From NCBI GenBank assembly GCA_958298945.1, contig OY282608.1, positions 18,143,933 to 18,207,932 of the forward strand: DNA of 64,000 nt, written 5' to 3'. Position numbers and translations under genes: made by a program. Shown here piece after piece: positions 14,476 to 28,301 of this stretch. The number at the start of each line of letters is the position of its first letter. Positions within the stretch are counted from its first letter, which is position 1. The notes below the pieces were generated by a model, which saw only the letters and a list, made by a program, of their open reading frames with translations, was not told where the DNA came from and did not search any database. The DNA is from Atherix ibis. Lineage: Eukaryota; Arthropoda; Insecta; Diptera; Athericidae.

Positions 14476-17400
14476 TAAACCAACAAACCAAGTAACCAAA
14501 AAGCCAACAAACTAACAAACCAACAAGCCAGCAAGCCAACAAACCAACAAACCAACAAACCACCAAGCCAACAAGCCAACAAACCAACAAACCAACAAAC
14601 CAACAAACCAACAAGCCAACAAGCCAACAAACCAACAAACCAACAAGCCAACAAACCAACAAACCAACAAGCCAACAAACCAACAAACCAACAAGCCAAC
14701 AAACCAACAAACCAACAACCCAACAAACCAACAAGCCAACAAGCGAACAAACCAACAAACCAACAAGCCAACAAACCAACAAACCAACAAACCAACAAGC
14801 CAACAAACCAACAAGCCAACAAACCAAAAAACCAAAAAACCAAGTAACCAAAAAGCCAACAAGCCAACAAGCAAACAAACCAACAAACCAACAAGCCAAC
14901 AAACCAACAAACCAACAAACCAACAAACAAACAAGCCAACAAGCCTACAAACCAACAAGCCAACAAGCCAACAAACCAACAAACCAACAAGCCAACAAAC
15001 CAACAAACCAACAAACCAACAAGCCAACAAATCAACAAGCCAACAAACCAAAAAACCAAAAAACCAAGTAACCAAAAAGCCAACAAGCCAACAAGCAAAC
15101 GAACCAACAAGCCAACAAACCAACAAACCAACAAGCCAACAAACCAACAAACAAACAAGCCAACAAGCCTACAAACCAACAAACCAACAAACCAACAAAC
15201 CAACAAACCAACAAGCCAACAAACCAACAAGCCAACAAACCAAAAAACCAAAAAACCAACAAACCAACAAACCAACAAGCCAACAAGCCAACAAACCAAC
15301 AAACCAACAAAACAACAAGCCAACAAACCAACAAGCCAACAAACCAACAAACCAAGTAAACAAAAAGCCAACAAACTAACAAACCAACAAGCCAACAAGC
15401 CAACAAACCAAGAAACCAACAAAGCAACAAGCCAACAAGGCAACAAGCCAACAAACCAACAAGCCAACAAACCAACAAACCAACAAACCAACAAGCCAAC
15501 AAACCAAAAAACAAATAAACTAACCAACCAACAAACCAACAAACCAACAAACCAACAAACCAACAAACCAAAAAACCAACAAACCAACAAACCAACAAGC
15601 CAGCAAGCCAACAAACCAACAAACCAACAAGCCAACAAGCCAACAAACCAACAAACCAACAAGCAAACAAACCAACAAACCCACAAACCAACAAGCCAAC
15701 AAACCAACAAACAAATAAACCAACAAACCTAAAAACCAACAAACCAACAAACTAACAAACCAACAAACCAACAAACCAACAAGCCAACAAACCAACAAAC
15801 CAACAAACCAACAAACCAACAAACTAAGTAACCAACAAGCCAACAAACCAACAAACCAACAAGCTAACAAACCAACAAACTAACAAACCAAAAAGCCAAC
15901 TAACCAACAAACCAACAAGCCAACAAGCCAACAAACCAACAAACCAACAAGCCAACAAACCAACAAACATACAAACCAACAAGCCAACAAACCAACAAAC
16001 AAATAAACCAACAAACCAACAAACCAACAAACCAACAAACCAACAAACCAACAAACCAACAAACCAAAAAACCAACAAACTAACAAGCCAATAAGCCAAC
16101 AAACCAACAAGCCAACAAACCAACAAACCAACAAACCAACAAGCCAACAAACCAACAAACAAATAAACCAACAAACCAACAAACCAACAAACCAAAAAAC
16201 CAACAAACCAACAAGCCAACAAGCCAACAAACCAACAAACTAACAAACCAACAAATGAACTAACCAACAAACCAACAAGCCAACAAGCCAACAAACCAAC
16301 AAACCAACAAACCAAGAAACCAACAAACCAAAAAACTAAGTAACCAACAAGCCAATAAACCAACAAACCAACAAGCCAACAAGCCAACAAAACAACAAAC
16401 CAACAAGCCAACAAACCAACGAACCAACAAACGAAAAAACCAACAAACCAACAAACCAACAAACCAACAAACCAACAAACCAACAAACCAACAAGCCAAA
16501 AAGCCAACAAACCAACAAACCAACAAACCAACAAGCCAACAAGCCAACAAACCAAGAAACCAACAAAGCAACAAGCCAACAAGGCAACAAGCCAACAAAC
16601 AAACAAGCCAACAAACCAACAAACCAACAAACCAACAAGCCAACAAACCAACAAACAAATAAACCAACAAACCAATAAACCAACAAACCAACAAACCAAC
16701 AAACCAAAAAACCAACAAACCAACAAACCAACAAGCCAGCAAGCCAACAAACCAACAAACCAACAAGCCAACAAGCCAACAAACCAACAAACCAACAAGC
16801 AAACAAACCAACAAACCCACAAACCAACAAGCCAACAAACCAACAAACAAATAAACCAACAAACCTAAAAACCAACAAACCAACAAACTAACAAACAAAC
16901 AAACCAACAAACCAACAAGCCAACAAACGAACAAACCAACAAACCAACAAACTAAGTAACCAACAAGCCAACAAACCAACAAACCAACAAGCTAACAAAC
17001 CAACAAACTAACAAACCAAAAAGCCAACTAACCAACAAACCAACAAGCCAACAAGCCAACAAACCAACAATCCAACAAGCCAACAAACCAACAAACATAC
17101 AAACCAACAAGCCAACAAACCAACAAACAAATAAACCAACAAACCAACAAACCAACAAACCAACAAACCAACAAACCAACAAACCAACAAACCAACAAAC
17201 CAAAAAACCAACAAACTAACAAGCCAATAAGCCAACAAACCAACAAGCCAACAAACCAACAAACCAACAAACCAACAAGCCAACAAACCAAAAAACAAAT
17301 AAACCAACAAACCAACAAACCAACAAACCAACAAACCAAAAAACCAACAAACCAACAAGCCAACAAGCCAACAAACCAACAAACTAACAAACCAACAAAT

Positions 17401-19288
17401 GAACTAACCAACAAACCAACAAGCCAACAAGCCAACAAACCAACAAACCAACAAAACAAGAAACCAACAAACCAAAAAACTAAGTAACCAACAAGCCAAT
17501 AAACCAACAAACCAACAAGCCAACAAGCCAACAAACCAACAAACCAACAAGCCAACAAACCAACGAACCAACAAACCAAAAAACCAACAAACCAATAAAC
17601 CAACAAACCAACAAACCAACAAACCAACAAACCAACAAGCCAACAAGCCAACAAACCAACAAACCAGCAAACCAACAAGCCAACAAGCCAACAAACCAAC
17701 AAACCAACAAGCCAACAAACCAACAAACCAACAAGCCAACAAACCAACAAACCAACAAGCCAACAAACCAACAAACCAACAACCCAACAAACCAACAAGC
17801 CAACAAGCCAACAAACCAACAAACCAACAAGCCAACAAACCAAAAAACCAAAAAACCAAGTAACCAAAAAGCCAACAAGCCAACAAGCAAACAAACCAAC
17901 AAGCCAACAAACCAACAAACCAACAAACCAACAAGCCAACAAGCCAACAAACCAACAAACCAACAAACCAACAAGCCAACAAACCAACAAACCAAAAAAC
18001 CAACAAACCAACAAACCAACAAGCCAACAAGCCAACAAACCAACAAACCAACAAGCCAACAAACCAACAAACTAAGTAACCAACAAGCCAATAAACCAAC
18101 AAGCCAACAAGCCAACAAGCCAACAAACCAACAAACCAACAAGCCAACAAACCAACAAACCAACAAACCAAAAAACCAACAAACCAAAAAACCAACAAAC
18201 CAGCTAACCAACAAACCAACAAGCCAACAAGCCATCAAACCAACAAACCAACAAACCAACAAGCCAACAAACCAACAAGCCAACAAACCAACAAACCAAC
18301 AAACCAAGTAACCAAAAAGCCAACAAACTAACAAACCAACAAGCAAACAAGCCAATAAACCAACAAACCAACAAAGCAACAAGCCAACAAGCCAACAAAC
18401 CAACAAACCAACAAGCGAACAAACCAACAAACCAACAAGCCAACAAGCCAACAAACCAACAAACCAACAAACCAACAAGCCAACAAACCAACAAACCAAC
18501 AAGCCAACAAGTTACCAAGCCAACAAACCAACAAGCCAACAAACCAAGAAACCAACAAACCAACAAACCAACAAACCAACAAACCAACAAACCAACAAGC
18601 CAACAAGCCTACAAACCAACAAACCAACAAACCAACAAACCAACAAGCCAACAAACCAACAAGCCAACAAACCAACAAACCAACAAACAAATAAACCAAC
18701 AAACCAACAAACCAACAAACCAACAAACCAACAAGCCAACAAACCAACAAACCAACAAACCAACAAGCCAACAAACCAACAAACCAACAAACAAATAAAC
18801 CAGCAAACCAAAAAACCAACAAACCAACAAACCCACAAACCAACAAACCAACAAGCCAACAAGCCAACAAGCCAACAAACCAACAAACCAACAAGCCAAC
18901 AAACCAACAAACCAACAAACCAAGCTGCCAACAAACCAACAAATCAACAAATCAACAAATAAACAAACCAAGAAACTAACAAACCAACAAACCAACAAAC
19001 CAAAAAACCAACAAACCAACAAACCATCAAACGAACAAACCAACAAACCAACAAACTAACAAACCAACAAACCAAAAAACCAACAAACCAACAAACCAAC
19101 AAGCCAACGAACCAACAAACCAACAAACCAATTAACCAACAAACCAACAAACGAACAAACCAACAAACCAACAAACCAACATACCAACAAACCAACAAAC
19201 CAACAAACCTACAAACCTACAAACCAACAAACCAACAAACAAATAAACCAACAAACCAACAAACCGACAAACAAATAAACCAACAAAC
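14476..19288. repeat. HOR C, copy 2
   Basis: This is the tandem partner of 9,684-14,475. It ends near 19,288, where the first copy continues into AAACCAAG/TAACCAAA but this one continues AAACTAAC. The last 500 bp, like the end of copy 1, carry a different bar-code set (AAACCTAC, AAACCAAT/TAACCAAC, AAACCGAC). That set becomes common from here to about 28 kb. Confidence 0.92.
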
Positions 19289-19812
19289 TAACAAACCAAC
19301 AAACCAACAAACCAACAAACCAATTAACAGACAAACCAACAAACAAACAAACCAACAAACCAACAAACCAACAAACCAACAAACCAACAAACCTACAAAA
19401 CAACAAACCAACAAACAAATAAACCAACAAACCAACAAACCAACAAACCTACAAACCAACGAACCAAAAAACCAACAAACCAACAAGTCAACAAGCCAAC
19501 AAACCAACAAACTAACAAACCAACAAGCCAACAAACCAACAAACCAACAAGCCAACAAACAAACAAACTAAGTAACCAACAAGCCAACAAACCAACAAAC
19601 CAACAAGCCAACAAGCCAACAAACCAACAAACCAACAAGCCAACAAACCAACAAACCAACAAACCAACAAGCCAACAAACCAACAAACAAATAAACCAAC
19701 AAACCAACAAACCAACAAACCAACAAACCAACAAACCAACAAACCAAAAAACCAACAAACCAACAAGCCAACAAGCCAACAAGCCAACAAACCAACAAGC
19801 TAACAAACCAAC

Positions 19813-19828
19813 AAACGATTTTACCGAC
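19813..19828. other. Most diverged unit pair in the array
   Basis: Two adjacent units read AAACGATT and TTACCGAC. That is six substitutions from consensus in 16 bases, with the 8-bp register intact on both sides. No other site seen in the window departs this far from the unit. It does not resemble an insertion scar because no length has been gained. Confidence 0.9.
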
Positions 19829-20292
19829 AAACCAACAAGCCAACAAGCCAACAAACCAACAAACCAACAAACCAACAAACTAAGTAACCAACAAGCCAAC
19901 AAACCAACAAACCAACAAACCAACAAGCCAACAAACCAACAAACTAACAAACCAACAAGCCAACAAACCAACAAACCAAAAAGCCAACAAGCCAACAAAC
20001 CAACAAACCAACAAGCCAACAAACCAACAAACCAACAAACCAACAAGCCAACAAACCAACAAACCAATAAACCAACAAACCAACAAACCAACAAACCATC
20101 AAACCAACAAACCAAAAAACCAACAAACCAACAAGCAAAGAAGCCAACAAACCAACAAGCCAACAAACCAACAAACCAACAAACCAACAAGCCAACAAAC
20201 CAACAAACAAATAAACCAACAAAACCACAAACCAACAAACCAACAAACCAACAAACCAAAAAACCAACAAACGAACAAGCCAACAAGCCAAC

Positions 20293-20299
20293 AAACGAC
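20293..20299. other. Off-register unit, 7 bp (-1)
   Basis: AAACGAC replaces an octamer and the phase moves from 5 to 4. No partner was found. Confidence 0.9.
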
Positions 20300-20799
20300 A
20301 AACAAACAAACCAACAAAGGAACTAACCAACAAACCAACAAGCCAACAAGCCAACAAACCAACAAACCAACACACCAACAAACCAACAAACTAAGCAACC
20401 AACAAGCCAACAAACCAACAAACCAACAAGCCAACAAGCCAACAAACCAACAAATCAACAAGCCAACAAACCAACAAACCAACAAACCAAAAAACCTACA
20501 AACCAACAAACCAACAAACCAACAAATTAACAAACCAACAAGCCAACAAGCCAACAAACCAGCAAACCAACAAACCAACAAGCCAACAAACCAACAAGCC
20601 AACAAACCAACAAACCAACAAACCAAGTAACCAAAAAGCCAAAAAACTAACAAACCAATAAGCCAACAAGCCAACAAACCAACAAACCAACAAAACAACA
20701 AAGCAACAAACCAACAAGCCAACAAACCAACAAACCAACAAGCCAACAAACCAACAAACCAATAAGCCAACAAGCCAACAAACCAACAAACCAACAAAC

Positions 20800-21111
20800 C
20801 AACAAGCCAACAAACCAACAAACCAACAAGCCAACAAACCAACAAACCAACAAACCAACAAACCAACAAGCCAACAAGCCAACAAACCAACAAACCAACA
20901 AGCCAACAAACCAACAAACCAACAAACCGACAAACAAACTAACAAACCAAAAAACCAACAAACCAACAAACCAACAAGCCAACAAGCCAACAAACCAACA
21001 AACCAACAAGCCAATAAACCAACAAACCAACAAACTAAGTAACCAACAAGCCAACAAACCAACAAACCAACAAGCCAACAAGCCAACAAACCAACAAACC
21101 AACAAGCCAAC
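20800..21111. repeat. HOR D, copy 1
   Basis: It matches 22,619-22,930 at a spacing of 1,819 bp. The match includes a shared 12-bp off-register unit (20,932-20,943) and the AAACTAAG/TAACCAAC pair at about 21,037. Several single-base differences separate the copies, so this pair is older than HOR K or HOR O. The left edge is approximate. Confidence 0.8.
20932..20943. other. Off-register unit, 12 bp (+4)
   Basis: AAACAAACTAAC is one and a half units and shifts the phase by half a repeat. It is shared with 22,751-22,762. These two are the largest register breaks found. Confidence 0.93.
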
Positions 21112-21312
21112 AAACCAACAAGCCAACAAACCAACAAACCAACAAACTAAGTAACCAACAAGCCAATAAACCAACAAACCAACAAACTAAGTAACCAACA
21201 AGCCAACAAACCAACAAACCAAAAAACCAACAAGCCAACAAGCCAACAAACCAACAAACCAATAAACCAACAAGCCAACAAACCAACAAGCCAACAAACC
21301 AACAAACCAACA

Positions 21313-21560
21313 AACCAAGTAACCAAAAAGCCAACAAACTAACAAACCAACAAGCCAACAAGCCAACAAACCAACAAACCAACAAACCAACAAAGCAACA
21401 AGCCAACAAGCCAACAAACCAACAAACCAACAAGCCAACAAACCAAGTAACCAAAAAGCCAACAAACTAACAAACCAACAAGCCAACAAGCCAACAAACC
21501 AACAAACCAAGAAAGCAACAAGCCAACAAGCCAACAAACCAACAAACCAAGTAACCAAAA
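21313..21560. repeat. Short-range HOR, 128 bp then 104 bp
   Basis: The block AAACCAAG/TAACCAAA/AAGCCAAC/AAACTAAC starts near 21,313, 21,441 and 21,545, giving periods of 16 and then 13 octamers. The same sort of close spacing recurs near 23,173 and 23,277. These are the shortest HOR periods noticed apart from the 40-bp duplication at 58,240. Confidence 0.8.
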
Positions 21561-21871
21561 AGCCAACAAACTAACAAACCAACAAGCCAACAAGCCAACA
21601 AACCAACAAACCAACAAAGCAACAAGCACACAAGCCAACAAACCAACAAACCAACAAACCAACAAGCCAACAAACCAACAAACCAACAAACCAACAAGCC
21701 AACAAACCAACAAACAAATAAACCAACAAACCAACAAACCAACAAACCAACAAACCAACAAACCAACAAACCAACAAACCAACAAACCAACAAACCAAAA
21801 AACCAACAAACCAACAAACCAACAAGCCAACCAGCCAACAAACAAACAAACCAACAAAACAACAAGCCAAC

Positions 21872-21894
21872 AAACCAAAACCAAATAAACCAAC
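21872..21894. other. Off-register tract, 23 bp in place of 24 (-1)
   Basis: Three units here total 23 bases (AAACCAA, AACCAAAT, AAACCAAC). The phase moves from 0 to 7. It is private to this site. Confidence 0.85.
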
Positions 21895-21979
21895 AAACCA
21901 AAAAACCAACAAACCAACAAACCAACAAACCAATAAACCTACAAACCAACAAGCCAACAAGCCAATAAACCAACAAACC

Positions 21980-22240
21980 AACAAGCTAACAAACCAACAA
22001 ACCAACAAACCAACAAACAAACAAGCCAACAAACCAACAAACCAACAAACGAACAAACCAACAAGCCAACAAACCAACAAACCAACAAACCAACAAACCT
22101 ACAAACCAACAAACCAACAAACAAATAAACCAACAAACCAACAAACCAACAAACCAACAAAGAAATAAACCAACAAACCAACAAACTAACAAACCAACAA
22201 ACCAACAAACCAACAAACCAATTAACCAACAAACCAACAA
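21980..22240. repeat. HOR M, copy 1
   Basis: It matches 23,688-23,940 at 1,708 and then 1,700 bp. The ordered bar-codes are AAGCTAAC, AAACAAAC, AAACGAAC, AAACCTAC, AAACAAAT, AAAGAAAT, AAACTAAC and AAACCAAT/TAACC. The spacing is not a multiple of 8 because a 12-bp off-register unit lies between the copies. Confidence 0.82.
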
Positions 22241-22618
22241 GCCAACAAACCAACAAGCCAACAAGCCAACAAACCAACAAACCAACAAACCAACAAACCA
22301 ACAAACGAACAAACCAACAAACCAACAAACCAACAAACCAACAAACCAACAAACCTACAAACCAACAAACCAACAAACAAATAAATCAACAAACCAACAA
22401 ACCAACAAACCAACAAAGAAATAAACCAACAAACCAACAAACTAACAAACCAACAAACCAACAAACCAATTAACCAACAAACCAACAAACGAACAAACTA
22501 GCAAATCAACAAACCAACAAACCAACAAACCAACAAACCTACAAACCAACAAGCCAACAAACCAACAAACCAACAAGCCAACAAACCAACAAACCAACAA
22601 ACCAACAAACCAACAAGC

Positions 22619-22930
22619 CAACAAGCCAACAAACCAACAAACCAACATGCCAACAAACCAACAAAACAACAAACCAACAAACCAACAAGCCAACAAGCCA
22701 AGAAACCAACAAACCAACAAGCCAACAAACCAACAAACCAACAAACCAACAAACAAACTAACAAACCAAAAAACCAACAAACCAACAAACCAACAAGCCA
22801 ACAAGCCAACAAACCAACAAACCAACAAGCCAACAAACCAACAAACCAACAAACTAAGTAACCAACAAGCCAACAAACCAACAAACCAACAAGCCAACAA
22901 GCCAACAAACCAACAAACCAACAAGCCAAC
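22619..22930. repeat. HOR D, copy 2
   Basis: This is the partner of 20,800-21,111. It carries the same 12-bp unit at 22,751-22,762. Differences include ATGCCAAC for AAGCCAAC near 22,647 and AAGAAACC for AACAAACC near 22,702. Confidence 0.8.
22751..22762. other. Off-register unit, 12 bp (+4), HOR D partner
   Basis: It is the same AAACAAACTAAC unit as at 20,932. The phase moves from 7 to 3. Confidence 0.93.
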
Positions 22931-23687
22931 AAACCAACAAACCAACAAACCAAAAAACCAATAAGCCAACAAGCCAACAAACCAACAAACCAACAAACCA
23001 ACAAGCCAACAAACCAACAAACCAACAAGCCAACAAACCAACAAACCAACAAACCAAATAACCAAAAAGCCAACAAACTAACAAACCAACAAGCCTACAA
23101 GCCAACAAACCAACAAACCAACAAAGCAATAAGCCAACAAGCCAACAAACCAACAAACCAACAAGCCAACAAACCAAGTAACCAAAAAGCCAACAAACTA
23201 ACAAACCAACAAGCCAACAAGCCAACAAACCAACAAACCAAGAAAGCAACAAGCCAACAAGCCAACAAACCGACAAACCAAGTAACTAAAAAGCCAACAA
23301 ACTAACAAACCAACAAGCCAACAAGCCAACAAACCTATAAACCAACAAAGTAACAAGCACACAAGCCAACAAACCAACAAACCAACAAGCCAACAAACCA
23401 ACAAACCAACAAACCAACAAACCAACAAGCCAACAAACCAACAAACAAATAAACCAACAAACCAACAAACCAACAAACCAACAAACCAACAAACCAACAA
23501 ACCAACAAACCAACAAACCAAAAAACCAACAAACCAACAAACCAACAAGCCAACAAGCCAACAAACCAACAAAACAACAAGCCAACAAACAAATAAACCA
23601 ACAAACCAAAAAACCAACAAACCAACAAACCAACAAACCAATAAACCAACAAACCAACAAGCCAACAAGCCAACAATCCAACAAACC

Positions 23688-23940
23688 AACAAGCTAACAA
23701 ACCAACAAACCAACAAACCAACAAACAAACAAGCCAACAAACCAACAAACCAACAAACGAACAAACCAACAAACAAACAAACCAACAAACCAACAAACCT
23801 ACAAACCAACAAACCAACAAACAAATAAACCAACAAACTAACAAACCAACAAACCAACAAAGAAATAAACCAACAAACCAACAAACTAACAAACCAACAA
23901 ACCAACAAACCAACAAACCAATTAACCAGCAAACCAACAA
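23688..23940. repeat. HOR M, copy 2 (inside HOR E copy 1)
   Basis: This is the partner of 21,980-22,240. It lies inside the first 2.49-kb HOR E copy, so the same bar-codes appear again near 26,176-26,430. Confidence 0.82.
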
Positions 23941-24594
23941 ACGAAAAAACCAGCAAATCAACAAACCAACAAACCAACAAACCAACAAACCTACAAACCA
24001 ATAAACCAACAAACAAATAAACCAAAAAACCAACAAACCAACAAACCAACAAAAAAACAAACCAAAAAACCAACAAACCAACAAGCCAACCAGCCAACAA
24101 ACCAACAAACTAACAAACCAACAAGCCAACAAATCAACAAACCAACAAGCCAACAAGCCAACAAACCAACAAACTAAGTAACCAACAAGCCAACAAACCA
24201 ACAAACCAACAAGCCAACAAGCCAACAAACCAATAAACCAACAAGCCAACAAACCAACAAACCAACAAGCCAACAAACCAACAAACAAATAAACCAACAA
24301 ACCAACAAACCAACAAACCAACAAACCAACAAACCAACAAACCAACAAACCAACAAACCAAAAAACCAACAAACCAAAAAACCAACAAACCAACAAGCCA
24401 ACAAACCAACAAACTAACAAACCAACAAACTAACTAACCAACAAACCAACAAGCCAACAAACCAACAAACCAACAAACCAACAAACCAACAAACCAACAA
24501 ACCAACAAACCAACAAACCAACAAAGAAATAAACCAACAAACCAACAAACTAACAAACCAACAAACCAACAAACCAATTAACCAACAAACCAAC

Positions 24595-24601
24595 AAACGA
24601 A
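24595..24601. other. Off-register unit, 7 bp (-1)
   Basis: AAACGAA is followed by AAACCAGC. It is shared with 27,083. A full-length version (AAACGAAA) is present near 23,939 and 26,427. Confidence 0.92.
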
Positions 24602-25385
24602 AAACCAGCAAATCAACAAACCAACACCCCAACAAACCTACAAACCAATAAACCAACAAACAAATAAACCAACAAACCAACAAACCAACAAACCAACAAA
24701 CCAACAAACCAAAAAACCAACAAACCAACAAGCCAACAAACCAACAAACAAACAAACCAACAAGCCAACAAATCAACAAACCAACAAGCCAACAAGCTAA
24801 CAAACCAACAAACTAAGTAACCAACAAGCCAACAAACCAACAAACCAACAAGCCAACAAGCCAACAAACCAACAAACCAACAAGCCAACAAACCAACAAA
24901 CCAACAAACCAACAAACCAACAAGCCAACAAACCAACAAACAAATAAACCAACAAACCAACAAACCAACAAACCAACAAACCAACAAACCAAAAAACCAA
25001 CAAACCAACAAGCCAACAAGCCAACAAACCAACAAACTAACAAACCAACAAACGAACTAACCAGCAAACCAACAAGCCAACAAGCCAACAAACCAACAAA
25101 CCAACAAACCAACGAACTAAGTAACCAACAAGCCAACAAACCAACAAACCAACAAGCCAACAAACCAACAAACTAAGAAACCAACAAGCCAACAAACCAA
25201 CAAACCAACAAGCCAACAAGCCAACAAACCAACAAACCAACAAGCCAACAAACCAACAAACCAACAAACCAACAAGCCAATAAACCAACAAACAAATAAA
25301 CCAACAAACGAACAAACCAACAAACCAACAAACCAATAAACCAACAAACAAATAAACCAACAAACCAACAAACCAACAAACCAAC

Positions 25386-25394
25386 AAAACCAAC
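25386..25394. other. Off-register unit, 9 bp (+1)
   Basis: AAAACCAAC has one extra A. It is shared with 27,882 (HOR E). Confidence 0.93.
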
Positions 25395-27082
25395 AAACCA
25401 ACAAACCAATTAACCAACAAACCAACAAACGAACAAACCAACAAACCAACAAACCAACAAACCAACAAACCAACAAACCTACAAACCAACAAACCAACAA
25501 ACCAACAAGCCAACAAACCAACAAACCAACAAACCAACAAGCCAACAAACCATTAAGCCAACAAACCAACAAACCAACAAACCAAGTAACCAACAAACCA
25601 ACGAACCAACAAGCCAACAAGCCAACAAACCAACAAACAAACAAACCAACAAACCAACAAACCAACAAACCAACAAACCAACAAACCAACAAACCAACAA
25701 ACCAACAAACCAACAAGCCAACAAACCAACAAACAAATAAACCAACAAACCAAAAAACCAACAAACCAACAAACCAACAAACCAAAAAACCAACAAACCA
25801 ACAAGCCAACAAGCCAACAAACCTATAAACCAACAAAGTAACAAGCACACAAGCCAACAAACCAACAAACCAACAAGCCAACAAACCAACAAACCAACAA
25901 ACCAACAAACCAACAAGCCAACAAACCAACAAACAAATAAACCAACAAACCAACAAACCAACAAACCAACAAACCAACAAACCAACAAACCAACAAACCA
26001 ACAAACCAAAAAACCAACAAACCAACAAACCAACAAGCCAACAAGCCAACAAACCAACAAAACAACAAGCCAACAAACAAATAAACCAACAAACCAAAAA
26101 ACCAACAAACCAACAAACCAACAAACCAATAAACCAACAAACCAACAAGCCAACAAGCCAACAATCCAACAAACCAACAAGCTAACAAACCAACAAACCA
26201 ACAAACCAACAAACAAACAAGCCAACAAACCAACAAACCAACAAACGAACAAACCAACAAACAAACAAACCAACAAACCAACAAACCTACAAACCAACAA
26301 ACCAACAAACAAATAAACCAACAAACTAACAAACCAACAAACCAACAAAGAAATAAACCAACAAACCAACAAACTAACAAACCAACAAACCAACAAACCA
26401 ACAAACCAATTAACCAGCAAACCAACAAACGAAAAAACCAGCAAATCAACAAACCAACAAACCAACAAACCAACAAACCTACAAACCAATAAACCAACAA
26501 ACAAATAAACCAAAAAACCAACAAACCAACAAACCAACAAAAAAACAAACCAAAAAACCAACAAACCAACAAGCCAACCAGCCAACAAACCAACAAACTA
26601 ACAAACCAACAAGCCAACAAATCAACAAACCAACAAGCCAACAAGCCAACAAACCAACAAACTAAGTAACCAACAAGCCAACAAACCAACAAACCAACAA
26701 GCCAACAAGCCAACAAACCAATAAACCAACAAGCCAACAAACCAACAAACCAACAAGCCAACAAACCAACAAACAAATAAACCAACAAACCAACAAACCA
26801 ACAAACCAACAAACCAACAAACCAACAAACCAACAAACCAACAAACCAAAAAACCAACAAACCAAAAAACCAACAAACCAACAAGCCAACAAACCAACAA
26901 ACTAACAAACCAACAAACTAACTAACCAACAAACCAACAAGCCAACAAACCAACAAACCAACAAACCAACAAACCAACAAACCAACAAACCAACAAACCA
27001 ACAAACCAACAAAGAAATAAACCAACAAACCAACAAACTAACAAACCAACAAACCAACAAACCAATTAACCAACAAACCAAC

Positions 27083-27089
27083 AAACGAA
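27083..27089. other. Off-register unit, 7 bp (-1), HOR E partner
   Basis: It is the same AAACGAA unit as at 24,595, inherited with HOR E copy 2. Confidence 0.92.
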
Positions 27090-27881
27090 AAACCAGCAAA
27101 TCAACAAACCAACACCCCAACAAACCTACAAACCAATAAACCAACAAACAAATAAACCAACAAACCAACAAACCAACAAACCAACAAACCAACAAACCAA
27201 AAAACCAACAAACCAACAAGCCAACAAGCCAACAAACCAACAAACAAACAAACCAACAAGCCAACAAATCAACAAACCAACAAGCCAACAAGCTAACAAA
27301 CCAACAAACTAAGTAACCAACAAGCCAACAAACCAACAAACCAACAAGCCAACAAGCCAACAAACCAACAAACCAACAAGCCAACAAACCAACAAACCAA
27401 CAAACCAACAAACCAACAAGCCAACAAACCAACAAACAAATAAACCAACAAACCAACAAACCAACAAACCAACAAACCAACAAACCAAAAAACCAACAAA
27501 CCAACAAGCCAACAAGCCAACAAACCAACAAACTAACAAACCAACAAACGAACTAACCAGCAAACCAACAAGCCAACAAGCCAACAAACCAACAAACCAA
27601 CAAACCAACGAACTAAGTAACCAACAAGCCAACAAACCAACAAACCAACAAGCCAACAAACCAACAAACTAAGAAACCAACAAGCCAACAAACCAACAAA
27701 CCAACAAGCCAACAAGCCAACAAACCAACAAACCAACAAGCCAACAAACCAACAAACCAACAAACCAACAAGCCAATAAACCAACAAACAAATAAACCAA
27801 CAAACGAACAAACCAACAAACCAACAAACCAATAAACCAACAAACAAATAAACCAACAAACCAACAAACCAACAAACCAAC

Positions 27882-27890
27882 AAAACCAAC
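27882..27890. other. Off-register unit, 9 bp (+1), HOR E partner
   Basis: It is the same AAAACCAAC unit as at 25,386, 2,496 bp away. Confidence 0.93.
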
Positions 27891-28301
27891 AAACCAACAA
27901 ACCAATTAACCAACAAACCAACAAACGAACAAACCAACAAACCAACAAACCAACAAACCAACAAACCAACAAACCTACAAACCAACAAACCAACAAACCA
28001 ACAAGCCAACAAACCAACAAACCAACAAACCAACAAGCCAACAAACCATTAAGCCAACAAACCAACAAACCAACAAACCAAGTAACCAACAAACCAACGA
28101 ACCAACAAGCCAACAAGCCAACAAACCAACAAACAAACAAACCAACAAACCAACAAACCAACAAACCAACAAACCAACAAACCAACAAACCAACAAACCA
28201 ACAAACCAACAAGCCAACAAACCAACAAACAAATAAACCAACAAACCAAAAAACCAACAAACCAACAAACCAACAAACCAAAAAACCAACAAACCAACAA
28301 G

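Larger units (their letters stand above)
23305..25792. repeat. HOR E, copy 1 (2.49 kb)
   Basis: It aligns to 25,793-28,313 at 2,488 bp (for example the CCTATAA variant, T at 23,336 and 25,824) and then 2,496 bp (25,037 with 27,533). The two copies share two off-register units, at 24,595 with 27,083 and at 25,386 with 27,882, and the rare AACACCCC unit near 24,625 and 27,113. The copies look nearly identical apart from single-unit indels. Confidence 0.93.
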
